This document shows, one piece after another, positions 1 to 9,298 of a DNA stretch of 64,000 bases. The notes beneath the pieces were generated by a model. That model was given only the letters and a program-made list of their open reading frames with translations, was not told the origin of the DNA and did not search any database. The stretch is from Halopseudomonas pertucinogena (lineage in GTDB: Bacteria; Pseudomonadota; Gammaproteobacteria; Pseudomonadales; Pseudomonadaceae). How positions within the stretch are numbered: position 1 is the stretch's first letter; every line of letters starts with the position of its first letter. The stretch is from NCBI RefSeq assembly GCF_014646575.1, contig NZ_BMNN01000001.1, positions 124,001-188,000 of the forward strand. Reading direction: 5' to 3'. The position numbers and the translations under genes are program-made.

Positions 1-315
1 CAGACTGTCCGGCAGCGGGAAGTCGTGGAACCGGGTCTTGCCCTCGGCGGGCTCGACGACGAAATCGTCAATGCTCCAGGGCTTGGCCGGCGGCTTGGGC
101 GCGCGGGGTTTGCGCTCGCGTCGTGGGCGGGGTTCCTTGCGGTTCTGCGGGCCGTGCGAGGTCTGCTCTTCACGGAGCTGACGGGGCGCCTCGGCGGGCG
201 CCGGAGCGGCGACGGCAGCGGGGGCAACCGGGGCGGCTGCCGGCTCGATATGGGTCTCGTGATGAGGAGCCGGCGTCTTGCCCGGTTTGAACAATTTTTT
301 CAGTGCCTTGAGCAC
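1..315 (-). CDS. rhlB: ATP-dependent RNA helicase RhlB, N-terminal fragment
   Basis: Only the first 105 codons are inside the window; the gene runs off the left edge. The product begins with a short basic segment (LKALKKLF), then a low-complexity Ala/Pro/Glu/Arg-rich tail, and reaches the WSIDDF-VVEPAEGKTRFHDF stretch that leads into the DEAD-box core of Pseudomonas RhlB. RhlB unwinds structured RNA and assists RNase E. The start is taken as GTG at 315 with GAGAG just upstream, because no ATG fits the frame. The helicase motifs lie outside the window, so the call rests on this N-terminal signature. Confidence 0.75.
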   Translation of the reverse strand, partial: MLKALKKLFKPGKTPAPHHETHIEPAAAPVAPAAVAAPAPAEAPRQLREEQTSHGPQNRKEPRPRRERKPRAPKPPAKPWSIDDFVVEPAEGKTRFHDFPLPDSL

Positions 316-371
316 AATAGTCTCTCGATGTGATATGGGATCCACCGAGCAGTGTAAAGCAACCCAACCGG

Positions 372-1034
372 TTAGCGAAGACCCAGCCTGTCGGCCAGCC
401 AGCTGCGGATATCGGCAATCTCCTGCGGGCAGACCTCATGGGCCATCGGGTAGGCATGCCAGCGGGTGTGGTGCCCCGCCGCCTGCAGCAGGTCCTGGGC
501 ATGGCGGCCCAGGGCCGGCTGAAGAATGTCGTCGTAGTCGCCATGGGCGAAGAACACGTCAAGCTTCGGCCCCTGATGAGCGGCCAGCGCCCGCTCCAGG
601 GTCGGACCGTAGGTGGAAAGCGACATCACACCGGCCAGCGGCAGCTCGCTGTCGATGGCGGCGCGCATGACGATGGCGCCACCCTGGGAGAAGCCTGCGA
701 GCACGATGCGTTCGGGCTGGATGCCCTCGGCCATCTGCTGCTCGACCAGGCCGCGGACCATGGCCACCGACTCGTCCAGCTGCTCCTCGTTCATCACCCG
801 CTGGGGGCTGATTGCCAGGATGTCGAACCAGCTCGGCATCGGAAAGCCGCCGTTGATGGTGACCGGCCGGGTGGGCGCCTGGGGGAAAATGAAGCGGACA
901 CCGTGGTCCGCGCTCAGCTCCAGTGCTCTGACCACCGGGACGAAGTCGTAACGGTCGGCACCCAGGCCGTGCAGCCAGATGACGCAGGCGTCAGCGGTGC
1001 CGGGGGATTCGATGATCAGGGGTTCGGTGGACAT
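372..1034 (-). CDS. Carboxylesterase, alpha/beta hydrolase (phospholipase/thioesterase family)
   Basis: A 220-residue cytosolic alpha/beta hydrolase of the bacterial EstB / acyl-protein thioesterase family, which hydrolyses short carboxylic esters. The N-terminal WLHGLGADRYDF oxyanion-hole segment, the nucleophile elbow GFSQGG, the HGDYDD aspartate and the PMAHEV histidine give a complete Ser-Asp-His triad. Length is normal for the family. It starts at ATG 1034, ten bases after the efpL stop, with GAGG upstream, so it probably shares a transcript with efpL and mscK. The natural substrate cannot be told from sequence. Confidence 0.88.
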   Translation of the reverse strand: MSTEPLIIESPGTADACVIWLHGLGADRYDFVPVVRALELSADHGVRFIFPQAPTRPVTINGGFPMPSWFDILAISPQRVMNEEQLDESVAMVRGLVEQQMAEGIQPERIVLAGFSQGGAIVMRAAIDSELPLAGVMSLSTYGPTLERALAAHQGPKLDVFFAHGDYDDILQPALGRHAQDLLQAAGHHTRWHAYPMAHEVCPQEIADIRSWLADRLGLR

Positions 1035-1043
1035 TATCAGGCC

Positions 1044-1610
1044 TCATGCTCGGGACATGTATTTTCCGGTTTCGGTGTTGATGCGCAGCACCTCACCGGT
1101 TTCCAGGTATTCGGGGATCTGGACTTCCAGACCGGTGGCAAAACGGGCGGTCTTGGTGCGGGCGCTGGCGGAAGAGCCCTTGATCGCCGGGGGCGTTTCG
1201 GCAATCGGCATTTCCACCACGGGAGGCAGCTCCACGCCAATCAGGTTGCCTTCCACTACCAGACCATACAGGCCCTGGATGCCGTCGTACAGGTAGGGGA
1301 TCTGTTCTTCCAGCGCGCTGGCTGTCAGGGTGAACTGGGAGTAGTCCTCGTTATCCATGAAGGTGTAGCCGTCGGCGTCCTGATACAGGAACTGGATGGC
1401 GCGCTTCTGGAAGTCGATGGTGGCCAGCATGTCGTCACCGGTCAGGCTCTGCTCCAGCTTCTGGCCGCTCTGCACGTGGTTGAAGCGCACCTTGTACAGC
1501 GTGGTGCCGCTGCGCGAGGACGGACTCTTCACATCGATCTGCGACACGATGTAGGGCTGGTTGTTGATCTGGACGATCTGGCCTTTTTTCAGTTCGGCGG
1601 CTTTGGGCAT
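1044..1610 (-). CDS. efpL: Elongation factor P-like protein EfpL (YeiP type)
   Basis: A 188-residue EF-P paralogue with KOW-like N-terminal, OB and C-terminal domains. EF-P family proteins bind the ribosome between the P and E sites and relieve stalling at polyproline. The loop that carries the modified lysine in EF-P reads SPSSRSGTTLY here, with Arg33 at the tip, as in the unmodified EfpL/YeiP subgroup. The start at 1610 (MPKAAELKKG) is preferred over an upstream ATG at 1673 because it matches family length and because the longer form would run into mscK. The gap to mscK is 31 bp on the same strand. Confidence 0.88.
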   Translation of the reverse strand: MPKAAELKKGQIVQINNQPYIVSQIDVKSPSSRSGTTLYKVRFNHVQSGQKLEQSLTGDDMLATIDFQKRAIQFLYQDADGYTFMDNEDYSQFTLTASALEEQIPYLYDGIQGLYGLVVEGNLIGVELPPVVEMPIAETPPAIKGSSASARTKTARFATGLEVQIPEYLETGEVLRINTETGKYMSRA

Positions 1611-1641
1611 GGCGCTGGCTCGGTAAGGGCTGAAAGGGGCG

Positions 1642-4600
1642 TTATTGTGCTTTTTCACCCTCTGGCGGCGCAAGTGGCGCGTTGCTCTCTGAATGGCTGC
1701 TAATGAGCTGTTGCTGCCCGTTGCTGTTGATCAGGTTGACGTCCATCTGGCGGGCGGCAATCTCGATGCCGTGTTCGGCGAACAGCCGGTCGATCTCGCG
1801 GTTGGTTTCATCGATCGCCGGGTTGCGGTCGGCAAGCTGGCGCACGTGCATGCGCAGCTCGTGCTCCAGGCGGTGATCGTTGTAGGCGAGGAAGAAGACA
1901 AGCGGCTCGGGATCGTCCAGCACCCGGGGATTGTTCTCGGCGATCTGCAGCAGCAGCTTGCGCACCAGCTCCACATCCGAGCCGTTGGCCACCGCCACCT
2001 TGACCGTGACCCGGGTCACGGTATCGGACAGTGACCAGTTGATCAGGTGCTCGGTGACGAAGGTCTTGTTGGGGACAATGATTTCCTTGCGGTCGAAGTC
2101 GGTGATGGTGGTGGCGCGGATGCGGATGCGGTTGACCGTCCCCGAGAGGTTGCCGATGGTCACCACGTCGCCGATGCGTACCGGCCGCTCGAACAGGATG
2201 ATCAGACCGGACACGAAGTTGGCGAAGATTTCCTGCAGACCGAAGCCCAGCCCCACACCCAGCGCTGCCACCAGCCACTGCAGCTTGTTCCAGCTGACTC
2301 CCAGGCTGGCCAGAAAGCCGATGATGCCGATGCTGACAATGACATAGCTGAGCAGGGTAGTGATGGCATAGCTGCTGCCCTGGCGCAGACTCATGCGCGA
2401 CAGCACCAGTATTTCCAGCAGCCCAGGCAGGTTGCGCGCCAGGGTGACGGTCAACACCACGATGATCAGGGCGCTGACCAGATCACCGGCGCTGAGCGGT
2501 TTCATCAGCGGGTTATCGGCGGTGCCGCTGTTGTATTCCCACAGCGTAATGGACTCAAGATAGGAGGCCGCGCTGATCAGGTCCGACCACACCAGGTACA
2601 CCAGCACGCTGAACAGGATCAGCAGTGCCAGCCGGCCCAGACGCAGGGACTGCTGGTTGATCTGCTCAAGCCTGAGCTCGGGTATTTCCAGCGGAGCGTC
2701 GCTCTGCGTGCCGTTGGCCTCTTCGGTCTGACGCTTGTTGATCGCACGCTGATAGGCCAGGTGCCGGCCGGCCACCCGGAGGTTGCGTACCACTATGCCC
2801 TGCAACAGCATCCAGGCGGTGATCAGGTACAGCGTATCTATCATCCGGTCTGCCAGGCGGATCGAGGTGTAGTGGTAGCCGAGGATGGTCATCCCGGCCA
2901 GTACCAGCGGCGTCAGACACAGCGCCAGCATGGCGCCGACATGAAACACCCGGGAATTGTTCAGCGGCTCGCTGCGCTGCATGAAGCGGCCCACCAGCAG
3001 GCTGAACAGGCACAGCGTGGTGATCATCACCAGCCGGCCGATCACGTCCTTGTCCAGATGTTCCGGGTTGGTGGTGCCCAGGCTGATGATCAGCACCATC
3101 GGCAGCAGCACCCAGGCCAGCTGGCGGATCAGTCGGCGCAGGCGGGCGACCTTGGCCTCCGGCCAGCGGAAATGCCGGCGGGTGATGCCCTGCGGGTCGA
3201 ACAGCCGATACAGCAGATGCAGCACGAACCAGCCGACCGACAGGTGCGAGAGTGCCCGGCCGAGGGTCGGCATGGCCGGCGTTTCGCCGTAGCTCAGGCC
3301 AACTCCCGCGCCGCCCAGCAGAACCGGGATCGGCAACACCCAGACGGCGGTCAGCAACAGTGCACGGGGCGTGGTGCGCTGGTTATCGAGACGGTAATGG
3401 CCGACCTCGTCGTGCAGCTGGTGCAGCCGCGCGGCCAGGCGCTTGCGCAGCAGCAGGGGGATGGCTGCCAGCGCCAGGAGCAGGACCAGCCAGCCGGCAT
3501 TGGAGGCCAGCGTCGACAGCAGTCGCCGAGTCTGTTCCAGGGGTTGCAGGTCGTGAATCTGAGACACCAGCTGGGCAGGCAGGCTGGTGATCCAGCTGCG
3601 GTTTATCGGCGGGTTGCTGGCGACCCAGAAAAGCTGGTCGTCGATGGTCTGGCGCAGCTTGGTGCTCAGCTGCTGCAGCTGATCCTGATTGATCTGCAGG
3701 GCGACCGCTTCGCCCAGCAGCGTATTGATATGGCTGCTGAGCTGGTCCACCAGAATCGCCCGGCTGCGGATCAGTTGCTGCAGGTCGTCGCGCAGCGGCT
3801 CGCGTTGCTCCTCCGGCAACTGGTTGAGCAGGCGGTTGAGGTAGGCCTCCTGGTTGCGCAGCTGTTCGCGCAACTGATTGATCTCGAACTGGCGCAGGCG
3901 CATGTCGGCCACCGACTCGGTCAACGATCGGTCAATCCGCACCGAAGGCAGGGCCAGCCGCTCCTGATGCAGGATGCGCGACAGCAGCAGGCTGCCCTCC
4001 AGCACGCTTATCTGCTGGTCGAGGGCGCTTTCCAGCTGGGTAAGGTGGTCCAGCTGCTGTGTTGTCTGGATGTTGCGCCGGGACAGAGTGCTGATCTGAT
4101 TGGAAGAGGACAGCAGCTCCTCACTGATGCGCTGGTTAATCAGGCTCTGCCTGTGCAGCAGCTGGTGATTGCTGATTTCGGTGGATTCGGCAGTGGTGTC
4201 GCTGATCACCTGCTCGGACAGGCTGCGGCGTTTCTCGTCGATGACGTCCTGGAGGATGTTGATTTCCTCCTCGATCCTGGCCAGTTCCGCCAGCAGCAGG
4301 CGCCGCCTGGCCTGGGCCAGCTCCAGCAGGGTATTGTTGGCCGAGAGCTGCTGGCGCAGCAGCGAGTTGGCCAGTTCCAGTTGCGACAGTTCAGCCTGAA
4401 TGGCCCGCTCCCGGGCCCGGTTCAGCTCGCTGCCGGGCTGGCGCTGCAGCTGGCGGAGCTGTTCGTTCAGCTCGTTGGCCCGGGACTGGTTGGCTGAGAT
4501 ACGGCTCTGGGTCTTCTCCGGCCGCGTCTCGGCGGCTATCAGCTCGCTGTTGACCGCAGTCAGCTCGTTCTGCCAGTCGTACATGCGGGCGACCTGTTCG

Positions 4601-4980
4601 CCGAGTGTGGCATCCAGGGTCTGCATGGTGCCTGCGGCATAGCGCTGGCGCAGGCGTTCTTCGCTGACCGGCTGCAGCGAGTCCAGCTGCTGATTCAGGC
4701 GGCGCACCTCCTCGGGTGCCTGGTCCAGCCGCGCCTGGAGGTCGGCCTGTTGCTCACGCAGGGATTCGGTCTGCTGCAAGGCGGTGAGGGTTTTCTGCCA
4801 GGCTTCCTGGAACTGCTGCTGTTCGGCGGCGGAACGGCCGCTGTCGGGCAGGGCGGCAATGTCGGCCTGCAGCTGCTCGATCGGGCTGAGCGCTTCGGCC
4901 TCGTCCTGGGCGTGGGCGGCCGGGATGAACAGCACCTGGCAGGTGATCAGCAGGTACAGGAAAAAGGGCAGGCGTGACAT
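1642..4980 (-). CDS. mscK: MscK/KefA-type mechanosensitive channel
   Basis: A 1112-residue inner-membrane channel. A signal peptide (about residues 1-24, cleaved after AHA) is followed by a long periplasmic coiled-coil region rich in Gln and Leu (about 30-480). Multiple membrane helices follow, and then the MscS core with the pore-lining helix ALGVGLGFGLQEIFANFVSG and the beta domain (FERPVRIGDVVTIG). Members open under membrane tension and release solutes during hypo-osmotic shock; MscK also responds to external K+. Size and domain order fit MscK rather than the small MscS. The symbol is assigned by architecture, and related MscM-type channels cannot be fully excluded. Confidence 0.85.
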   Translation of the reverse strand: MSRLPFFLYLLITCQVLFIPAAHAQDEAEALSPIEQLQADIAALPDSGRSAAEQQQFQEAWQKTLTALQQTESLREQQADLQARLDQAPEEVRRLNQQLDSLQPVSEERLRQRYAAGTMQTLDATLGEQVARMYDWQNELTAVNSELIAAETRPEKTQSRISANQSRANELNEQLRQLQRQPGSELNRARERAIQAELSQLELANSLLRQQLSANNTLLELAQARRRLLLAELARIEEEINILQDVIDEKRRSLSEQVISDTTAESTEISNHQLLHRQSLINQRISEELLSSSNQISTLSRRNIQTTQQLDHLTQLESALDQQISVLEGSLLLSRILHQERLALPSVRIDRSLTESVADMRLRQFEINQLREQLRNQEAYLNRLLNQLPEEQREPLRDDLQQLIRSRAILVDQLSSHINTLLGEAVALQINQDQLQQLSTKLRQTIDDQLFWVASNPPINRSWITSLPAQLVSQIHDLQPLEQTRRLLSTLASNAGWLVLLLALAAIPLLLRKRLAARLHQLHDEVGHYRLDNQRTTPRALLLTAVWVLPIPVLLGGAGVGLSYGETPAMPTLGRALSHLSVGWFVLHLLYRLFDPQGITRRHFRWPEAKVARLRRLIRQLAWVLLPMVLIISLGTTNPEHLDKDVIGRLVMITTLCLFSLLVGRFMQRSEPLNNSRVFHVGAMLALCLTPLVLAGMTILGYHYTSIRLADRMIDTLYLITAWMLLQGIVVRNLRVAGRHLAYQRAINKRQTEEANGTQSDAPLEIPELRLEQINQQSLRLGRLALLILFSVLVYLVWSDLISAASYLESITLWEYNSGTADNPLMKPLSAGDLVSALIIVVLTVTLARNLPGLLEILVLSRMSLRQGSSYAITTLLSYVIVSIGIIGFLASLGVSWNKLQWLVAALGVGLGFGLQEIFANFVSGLIILFERPVRIGDVVTIGNLSGTVNRIRIRATTITDFDRKEIIVPNKTFVTEHLINWSLSDTVTRVTVKVAVANGSDVELVRKLLLQIAENNPRVLDDPEPLVFFLAYNDHRLEHELRMHVRQLADRNPAIDETNREIDRLFAEHGIEIAARQMDVNLINSNGQQQLISSHSESNAPLAPPEGEKAQ

Positions 4981-5057
4981 GAGACAACAATCCGTAAGGA
5001 GCGGATTGCTAGGTTAGTCCTGAGGGCGGGGGAAAGGAAGATGGGAGGCGGGTGGGC

Positions 5058-5217
5058 GCCCCCTCTCCCCAACCCTCTCCCACGAGGGGAGGGGAGTAAT
5101 GCGAGCACGTTTGCTTGATCAATGTCTCAACTGCGCCGCGTTGTCTACTGAACTCGGAGTACCCGGCGCGAGACACCCCTCGCCCCTTGCCGGAGAGGGC
5201 CGGGGGAGAGGGGGAAG
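5058..5217. repeat. Dispersed intergenic repeat with CCCCTC/GAGGGG arms
   Basis: The gap between the mscK start and the acyl-CoA dehydrogenase stop holds two C-rich/G-rich hairpin blocks. CCCCCTCTCCCC with CGAGGGGAGGGG lies at about 5058-5096, and a block ending GCCGGGGGAGAGGGGG lies at 5174-5217, with about 75 bp between them. The same arms recur at 42718-42757 and 48363-48466. All copies are intergenic and none codes for a plausible protein. They may act as structured mRNA ends or be remnants of a small non-autonomous element. Confidence 0.6.
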
Positions 5218-5226
5218 GCTGGCTCC

Positions 5227-7029
5227 TCAGAACCAGCTGTCCTGCATCTCCATGCAGGTCTGGTCCTTGGCATCCAGCAGGTTCAGCTCGTGGTGACATG
5301 CCGGCACTTCCCAGGTCAGGAAGTAGCGCGCGGCCTGCAGCTTGCCGCGGTAGAAGTCCCCGTCGGCGCTGTTACCACGGGCCAGGCCTTCCTCGGCGCG
5401 GATGGCCTGCTCCAGCCAGCGCCAGCCGATCACCGCATGACCGAACACGCGCATGTACAGCGCGGAGTTGGCCAGGGTCTCGTTGACCTTGCCGGCGCCC
5501 AGATCGCCCAGCAGGGCCTGGGTGGTGGTCTGCAGGCGGTTCAGCAGCTGTTCCAGCGGCAGGCGCAGCTCTTCCAGCGACGGGTGGGCTGCGGCGCGCT
5601 CGATGCAGCTGCGCATCAGGCCGGTCAGCTGGCGCAGGCCTGCGCCCTTGTTCTGGGTCAGCTTGCGGGCCAGCAGATCCAGCGACTGGATGCCGTGGGT
5701 GCCTTCGTGGATCGGGTTCAGCCGGTTGTCGCGATAGTACTGCTCGACCGGATATTCCCGGGTGTAGCCGTGGCCGCCGAGAATCTGGATCGCCAGTTCG
5801 TTGGCCTTCAGACAGAACTCCGACGGCCAGGACTTGACGATGGGGGTCAGCAGATCGAGCAGTTCATGGGCCAGCTGGCGTTGCTCATCGCTGGTGCCGG
5901 TCTTGCCGTCATCGACCAGGCGGGCGCAGAACAGACCGAGGTCGAAGGCACCTTCCACATAGGCTTTCTGAGTCAGCAACATGCGGCGCACGTCGGAGTG
6001 TTCAATGATCGGGACCTGCGGGCTGGTCGGGTCCTTGCCATCCGGGTGACGGCCCTGCGGGCGCTCGCGGGCATAGTTCAGCGAGTACAGGTAACCGGCG
6101 TAGCCGAGCATGATCGCGCCCATGCCGACACCGATGCGCGCCTCGTTCATCATCTGGAACATGTAGCTCAGCCCCTTGTGCGGCTCGCCCACCAGGTAGC
6201 CGACGCAGTTGCCGTTGTCGCCGAAGTTCAGTGCAGTGGAGGTGGTGCCGCGCCAGCCCATCTTGTGGAACAGGCCGGCCAGGACCACGTCGTTGCGCTC
6301 GCCCAGGCTGCCGTCATCGTTGACCAGGAACTTGGGCACGATGAACAGGGAAATGCCCTTCACCCCGGGCGGCGCATCGGGCAGCTTGGCCAGGACCATG
6401 TGCACGATGTTTTCCGACAGGTCGTGATCGCCGCCGGAGATGAAGATCTTGTTGCCCTTGATGCGGTAGGTGCCGTCACCGGCCGGCTCGGCGCGGGTGC
6501 GCAGGTCGGACAGGGAGGAGCCGGCATGGGGCTCGGTCAGCGCCATGGTGCCGAAGAAGCGGCCTTCGATCATCGGTTCGAAGAAGCGCTTCTTCTGATC
6601 CTCGGTGCCGAAGGTGCCGATCAGGTTGCTGGCGCCCATGGTGAGCATCGGGTAGGACGAGGTGGCGATGTTGGCCGACTGGAAGTGCGCAAAGCAGGCG
6701 CGGGCCAGCAGGTTCGGCAGCTGCATGCCGCCCTGCTCGAAGCTGCGCCCGGCGTTCTGGAAGCCGGCCTCGATAAAGGCGTCGACAGCCGGCTTGACGT
6801 CGGGAATCAGCACCGCGCTGCCATTGACGTATTCCGGTTCGTTCTCGTCGCTCTTGCGGTTGTGCGGGGCGAAGTATTTCTCCGCCAGCTGGCGGGCAGT
6901 GTCCAGGGCGGCATCGAAGGTCTCGCGGTTGTGGTCGGCGAAACGCTCGCGCTGGGTCAGTTCTTCGGCGTTGAGCACTTCATACAGCTCGAAGGCCAGG
7001 TTGCGTGAGTCGAGCAGGGTATCGGTCAT
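5227..7029 (-). CDS. Acyl-CoA dehydrogenase, about 600-residue class
   Basis: A 600-residue FAD-dependent acyl-CoA dehydrogenase of the long FadE/DmdC-like class. An N-terminal helical extension precedes the usual three domains: the FAD-binding MALTEPHAGSSLSDL and KIFISGGDHD segments, the GGHGYTREYPVEQYYRD helix and the catalytic-base region NPIHEGTHGIQ (Glu). A C-terminal extension follows. It catalyses alpha,beta-desaturation of an acyl-CoA; the chain length or methylmercaptopropionyl preference cannot be read from sequence. It is a paralogue of the gene at 14430. It is followed by a dispersed repeat and preceded by a strong palindrome at 7055-7079. Confidence 0.87.
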   Translation of the reverse strand: MTDTLLDSRNLAFELYEVLNAEELTQRERFADHNRETFDAALDTARQLAEKYFAPHNRKSDENEPEYVNGSAVLIPDVKPAVDAFIEAGFQNAGRSFEQGGMQLPNLLARACFAHFQSANIATSSYPMLTMGASNLIGTFGTEDQKKRFFEPMIEGRFFGTMALTEPHAGSSLSDLRTRAEPAGDGTYRIKGNKIFISGGDHDLSENIVHMVLAKLPDAPPGVKGISLFIVPKFLVNDDGSLGERNDVVLAGLFHKMGWRGTTSTALNFGDNGNCVGYLVGEPHKGLSYMFQMMNEARIGVGMGAIMLGYAGYLYSLNYARERPQGRHPDGKDPTSPQVPIIEHSDVRRMLLTQKAYVEGAFDLGLFCARLVDDGKTGTSDEQRQLAHELLDLLTPIVKSWPSEFCLKANELAIQILGGHGYTREYPVEQYYRDNRLNPIHEGTHGIQSLDLLARKLTQNKGAGLRQLTGLMRSCIERAAAHPSLEELRLPLEQLLNRLQTTTQALLGDLGAGKVNETLANSALYMRVFGHAVIGWRWLEQAIRAEEGLARGNSADGDFYRGKLQAARYFLTWEVPACHHELNLLDAKDQTCMEMQDSWF

Positions 7030-7044
7030 GTTTGCATCCCGGGT

Positions 7045-7079
7045 AGATAAAACGATGGGCCGCAGTGTATGCGGCCCAT
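7045..7079 (-). terminator. Palindrome with T-run: srkA terminator or leader hairpin
   Basis: A perfect 10-bp inverted repeat, ATGGGCCGCA / TGCGGCCCAT, with a 5-base loop occupies 7055-7079. Read on the minus strand it is followed by CGTTTTATCT, the layout of an intrinsic terminator downstream of srkA. It ends only 16 bases before the start codon of the acyl-CoA dehydrogenase, which leaves little room for a promoter. It could therefore instead be a leader hairpin or an operator for that gene. Confidence 0.5.
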
Positions 7080-7140
7080 GCGGTGTCGGGGAACAGCCAT
7101 TGATGGGATTGATGGGGGCGAATCAGATGCGGAGTATGTC

Positions 7141-8115
7141 TCAGAACAGCCGCAGCGGTGGTTCATCCAGTGCGGCGCGCTGCTCGCGCAGGGTCAGGAT
7201 CTGTTCGGCCCAGTAACGCTCGCTGGCGAACCAGGGGAAATGCCTGGGGAACGCCGGGTCATCCCAGCGCCGGGCCAGCCAGGCGCTGTAGTGCATCAGT
7301 CGCAGACTGCGCAGGGACTCGATCAGCGGCAGCTGGCGCGGGTCGAAGTCATGGAATTCGTTGTAGCCTTCGGCCAGCTCGGCCAGCTGGGCCTGGCGCT
7401 GGTCGCGCTCGCCGGAGAGCATCATCCACAGGTCCTGAATCGCCGGGCCCTGCCGGCAGTCGTCCATATCGACCATGTACAGGCTCTCGTCGCGCCACAG
7501 CAGGTTGCCCACGTGCAGGTCACCGTGCAGGCGGATGGTCTGGGGCGGATGTTCGCGATAGATCTCGTCGATCCGGGCCAGCAGGTCATCGGCGACCGAG
7601 AAGTAGGCCGCGCGCAGGCTCTGCGGAACGCTGTCGTGCTCACGCAGCCAGGCGATGCTGTCGTGGCCGAAATTCTGCGGGGTCAGGGCCGGTCGGTGAG
7701 CGAAGGGCTGCATGGCGCCGACGGCATGCAGACGACCCAGCAGCCGGCCGAGCATCAGCAGGTGGTCGGGGTTGTCGAACTCCGGGGCGCGGCCGCCGAA
7801 GCGTTTGAACAGGCTGAAGCGGAACCCGCCGAATTCGAACAGCGTGCGGCCGTCGATCTGCATGGGCGGGATGACGGGGATGTCTCTTTCGGCCAGCTCA
7901 AGGGAGAACTGGTGCTCTTCCAGGATGGCCTCGTCGGACCAGCGCTCGGGACGGTAGAACTTCGCGATCAGCGGCTGACCGCCCTCGATGCCGATCTGGT
8001 AGACGCGGTTCTCGTAACTGTTCAGCGTCAGGGTGCGGGCGTCGCTGACAAAACCGAGCGACTCGACCGCATCCAGAACGGTATCAGGGGTCAGCAGGGC
8101 ATAAGGGTGGCTCAT
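7141..8115 (-). CDS. srkA: Stress response serine/threonine kinase SrkA (YihE/RdoA family)
   Basis: A 324-residue protein of the APH/choline-kinase-like fold. The catalytic loop LHGDLHVGNLLW and the metal-binding VDMDDC motif are intact, and an N-terminal Lys-containing segment (PLIAKFYRPERW) fits the ATP-binding lysine. E. coli SrkA is a cytosolic Ser/Thr kinase that counters programmed death under stress. The start at 8115 is chosen because GGAG lies six bases upstream; an in-frame ATG at 8127 has no such site. Length matches the family (about 328). The upstream 460 bp contain only repeats. Confidence 0.85.
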   Translation of the reverse strand: MSHPYALLTPDTVLDAVESLGFVSDARTLTLNSYENRVYQIGIEGGQPLIAKFYRPERWSDEAILEEHQFSLELAERDIPVIPPMQIDGRTLFEFGGFRFSLFKRFGGRAPEFDNPDHLLMLGRLLGRLHAVGAMQPFAHRPALTPQNFGHDSIAWLREHDSVPQSLRAAYFSVADDLLARIDEIYREHPPQTIRLHGDLHVGNLLWRDESLYMVDMDDCRQGPAIQDLWMMLSGERDQRQAQLAELAEGYNEFHDFDPRQLPLIESLRSLRLMHYSAWLARRWDDPAFPRHFPWFASERYWAEQILTLREQRAALDEPPLRLF

Positions 8116-8256
8116 TGCTGGCTCCATGCAAGGTAATTGGTGAGAGCTTACAGGGAATCGGCGGAAGCAGGGGAAAAGCCCCTGGAATAGTGCGCAGATT
8201 GCGCGTGGTATCGGGATTGCAAGGTGGCGTAAAGGGCGGGCGTGCTTTGCACGCCA

Positions 8257-8546
8257 TCGCCGCGGGGTCGCGGCTCCTACGGGTGGAGGTGGCGCCGGGC
8301 GATGATCCATATCCCGAAGAGGTGCCGCGTCCAACATGATCCATGCCGGATGGCAGTTGTATCCGATGGTGAGGCGTACCCGGGTTGGTCCGCGCCTATT
8401 GATGACCCACTTCGGGTCTCCGCATCCAATATTGGTTGTCTTCGCATGACGGTCCGTACCACCCAGCCAGCGATTGCGCCGAGCAAAGGTCGGCGCCCAG
8501 ATGATGATCCTCCGCACCAGACGGTAGGGGCCGCGACCCCGCGGCG
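8257..8546. repeat. Inverted REP-like pair bounding a 240-bp non-coding element
   Basis: CGCCGCGGGGTCGCGGCTCC at 8257-8276 recurs inverted, with two changes, at about 8521-8546 (GGGGCCGCGACCCCGCGGCG). GC-rich palindromic units of this type are common REP-like repeats in Pseudomonas. The 240 bp between them has no gene with a ribosome site. An open reading frame there on the minus strand simply runs into srkA in frame and looks spurious. This repeat fills most of the gap between srkA and comF (8116-8578). Whether the inner block is repeated elsewhere in the genome cannot be seen from here. Confidence 0.6.
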
Positions 8547-8578
8547 ATTGGCGGCCGCAGGCCGCCCGGGCTGCGTGC

Positions 8579-9298
8579 TCAGGGCGTGCGTGCTATGCAC
8601 CAGATGCTCACGCTGGCCGCGCCGGCTGCCATCAGCGTGCGGCTGGCTTCATTGACCGTGGTGCCGGTAGTGACCACGTCGTCAACCAGAGCTATATGCC
8701 GACCTTCCAGCGCTGCCGGGTCACGGCAGATAAAGGCTCCCTGAAGATTGACCCTGCGCTGCTGTGCATCCAGCCCTTGCTGGGCGGTGGTGGCGCGCTG
8801 GCGTATCAGGTTGCGTCGATCCAGCGGCACCGCCAGCTGCCGGGCGATGGGGCGGGCCAGTTCAAGGGCCTGATTGTAACCGCGCTGGGCCTGACGGGCG
8901 CGGTGCAGTGGCAGCGGAATCACCCGGTCCGGCAGCGCCTGATTGCGCTCCTCGTAATGATGGACGATGGCCTGCAGCATCAGCCTGGCCATGAGCCGGC
9001 CATAGGTGAGCTTGTGCTGATACTTGAATGCAGGGATCAGACTGTCCAGCGGGAAGCCATAGCGAAAGGGGGCGATCACCTGGCTGAAGGCGGGTGGATT
9101 CTGCTGGCACTGGCCGCAGAGCATGTTCTCCTCCGGCAGCGGCAGAGCGCACTGCCGGCAGGCGCTGCCCAGCCACGGCAGATCATTCAGGCAGGGAGTG
9201 CAGATGCATTCCGCGATCCCGGCAGCATTGCCCAGACACAGCAGGCAACGGTTGATCTGGTTAAAAGATAGCCAGTTGTAAACCCGGTTCTGAATCAT
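8579..9298 (-). CDS. comF: ComF family phosphoribosyltransferase-like protein
   Basis: A 239-residue ComF/GntX family protein. An N-terminal Cys-rich zinc-binding region (CLLC, CICTPC, CRQC, CGQC between about residues 18 and 65) precedes a PRTase-like domain with the PRPP motif [10 protein letters not shown] near residue 205. In naturally competent bacteria ComF is needed for DNA uptake; elsewhere its role is unclear. It is divergent from bioB, a conserved arrangement in Pseudomonas. The only usable start, ATG at 9298, lies inside the BirA-type operator and has no clear ribosome site. Confidence 0.85.
   Translation of the reverse strand: MIQNRVYNWLSFNQINRCLLCLGNAAGIAECICTPCLNDLPWLGSACRQCALPLPEENMLCGQCQQNPPAFSQVIAPFRYGFPLDSLIPAFKYQHKLTYGRLMARLMLQAIVHHYEERNQALPDRVIPLPLHRARQAQRGYNQALELARPIARQLAVPLDRRNLIRQRATTAQQGLDAQQRRVNLQGAFICRDPAALEGRHIALVDDVVTTGTTVNEASRTLMAAGAASVSIWCIARTP

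Noticed and set aside
2047-4497. 816-codon plus-strand frame across mscK
   Set aside because: Gln/His-rich antisense shadow of the MscK coding strand with no ribosome site or domain.
4988-5008. CAATCCG-N7-CGGATTG inverted repeat before mscK
   Set aside because: Short, with no T-run and no matching known operator; could be chance or a minor leader hairpin.
8116-8517. N-terminal extension of srkA into the upstream repeat
   Set aside because: Composition and repeats look non-coding, and SrkA family length and a GGAG site support the start at 8115.
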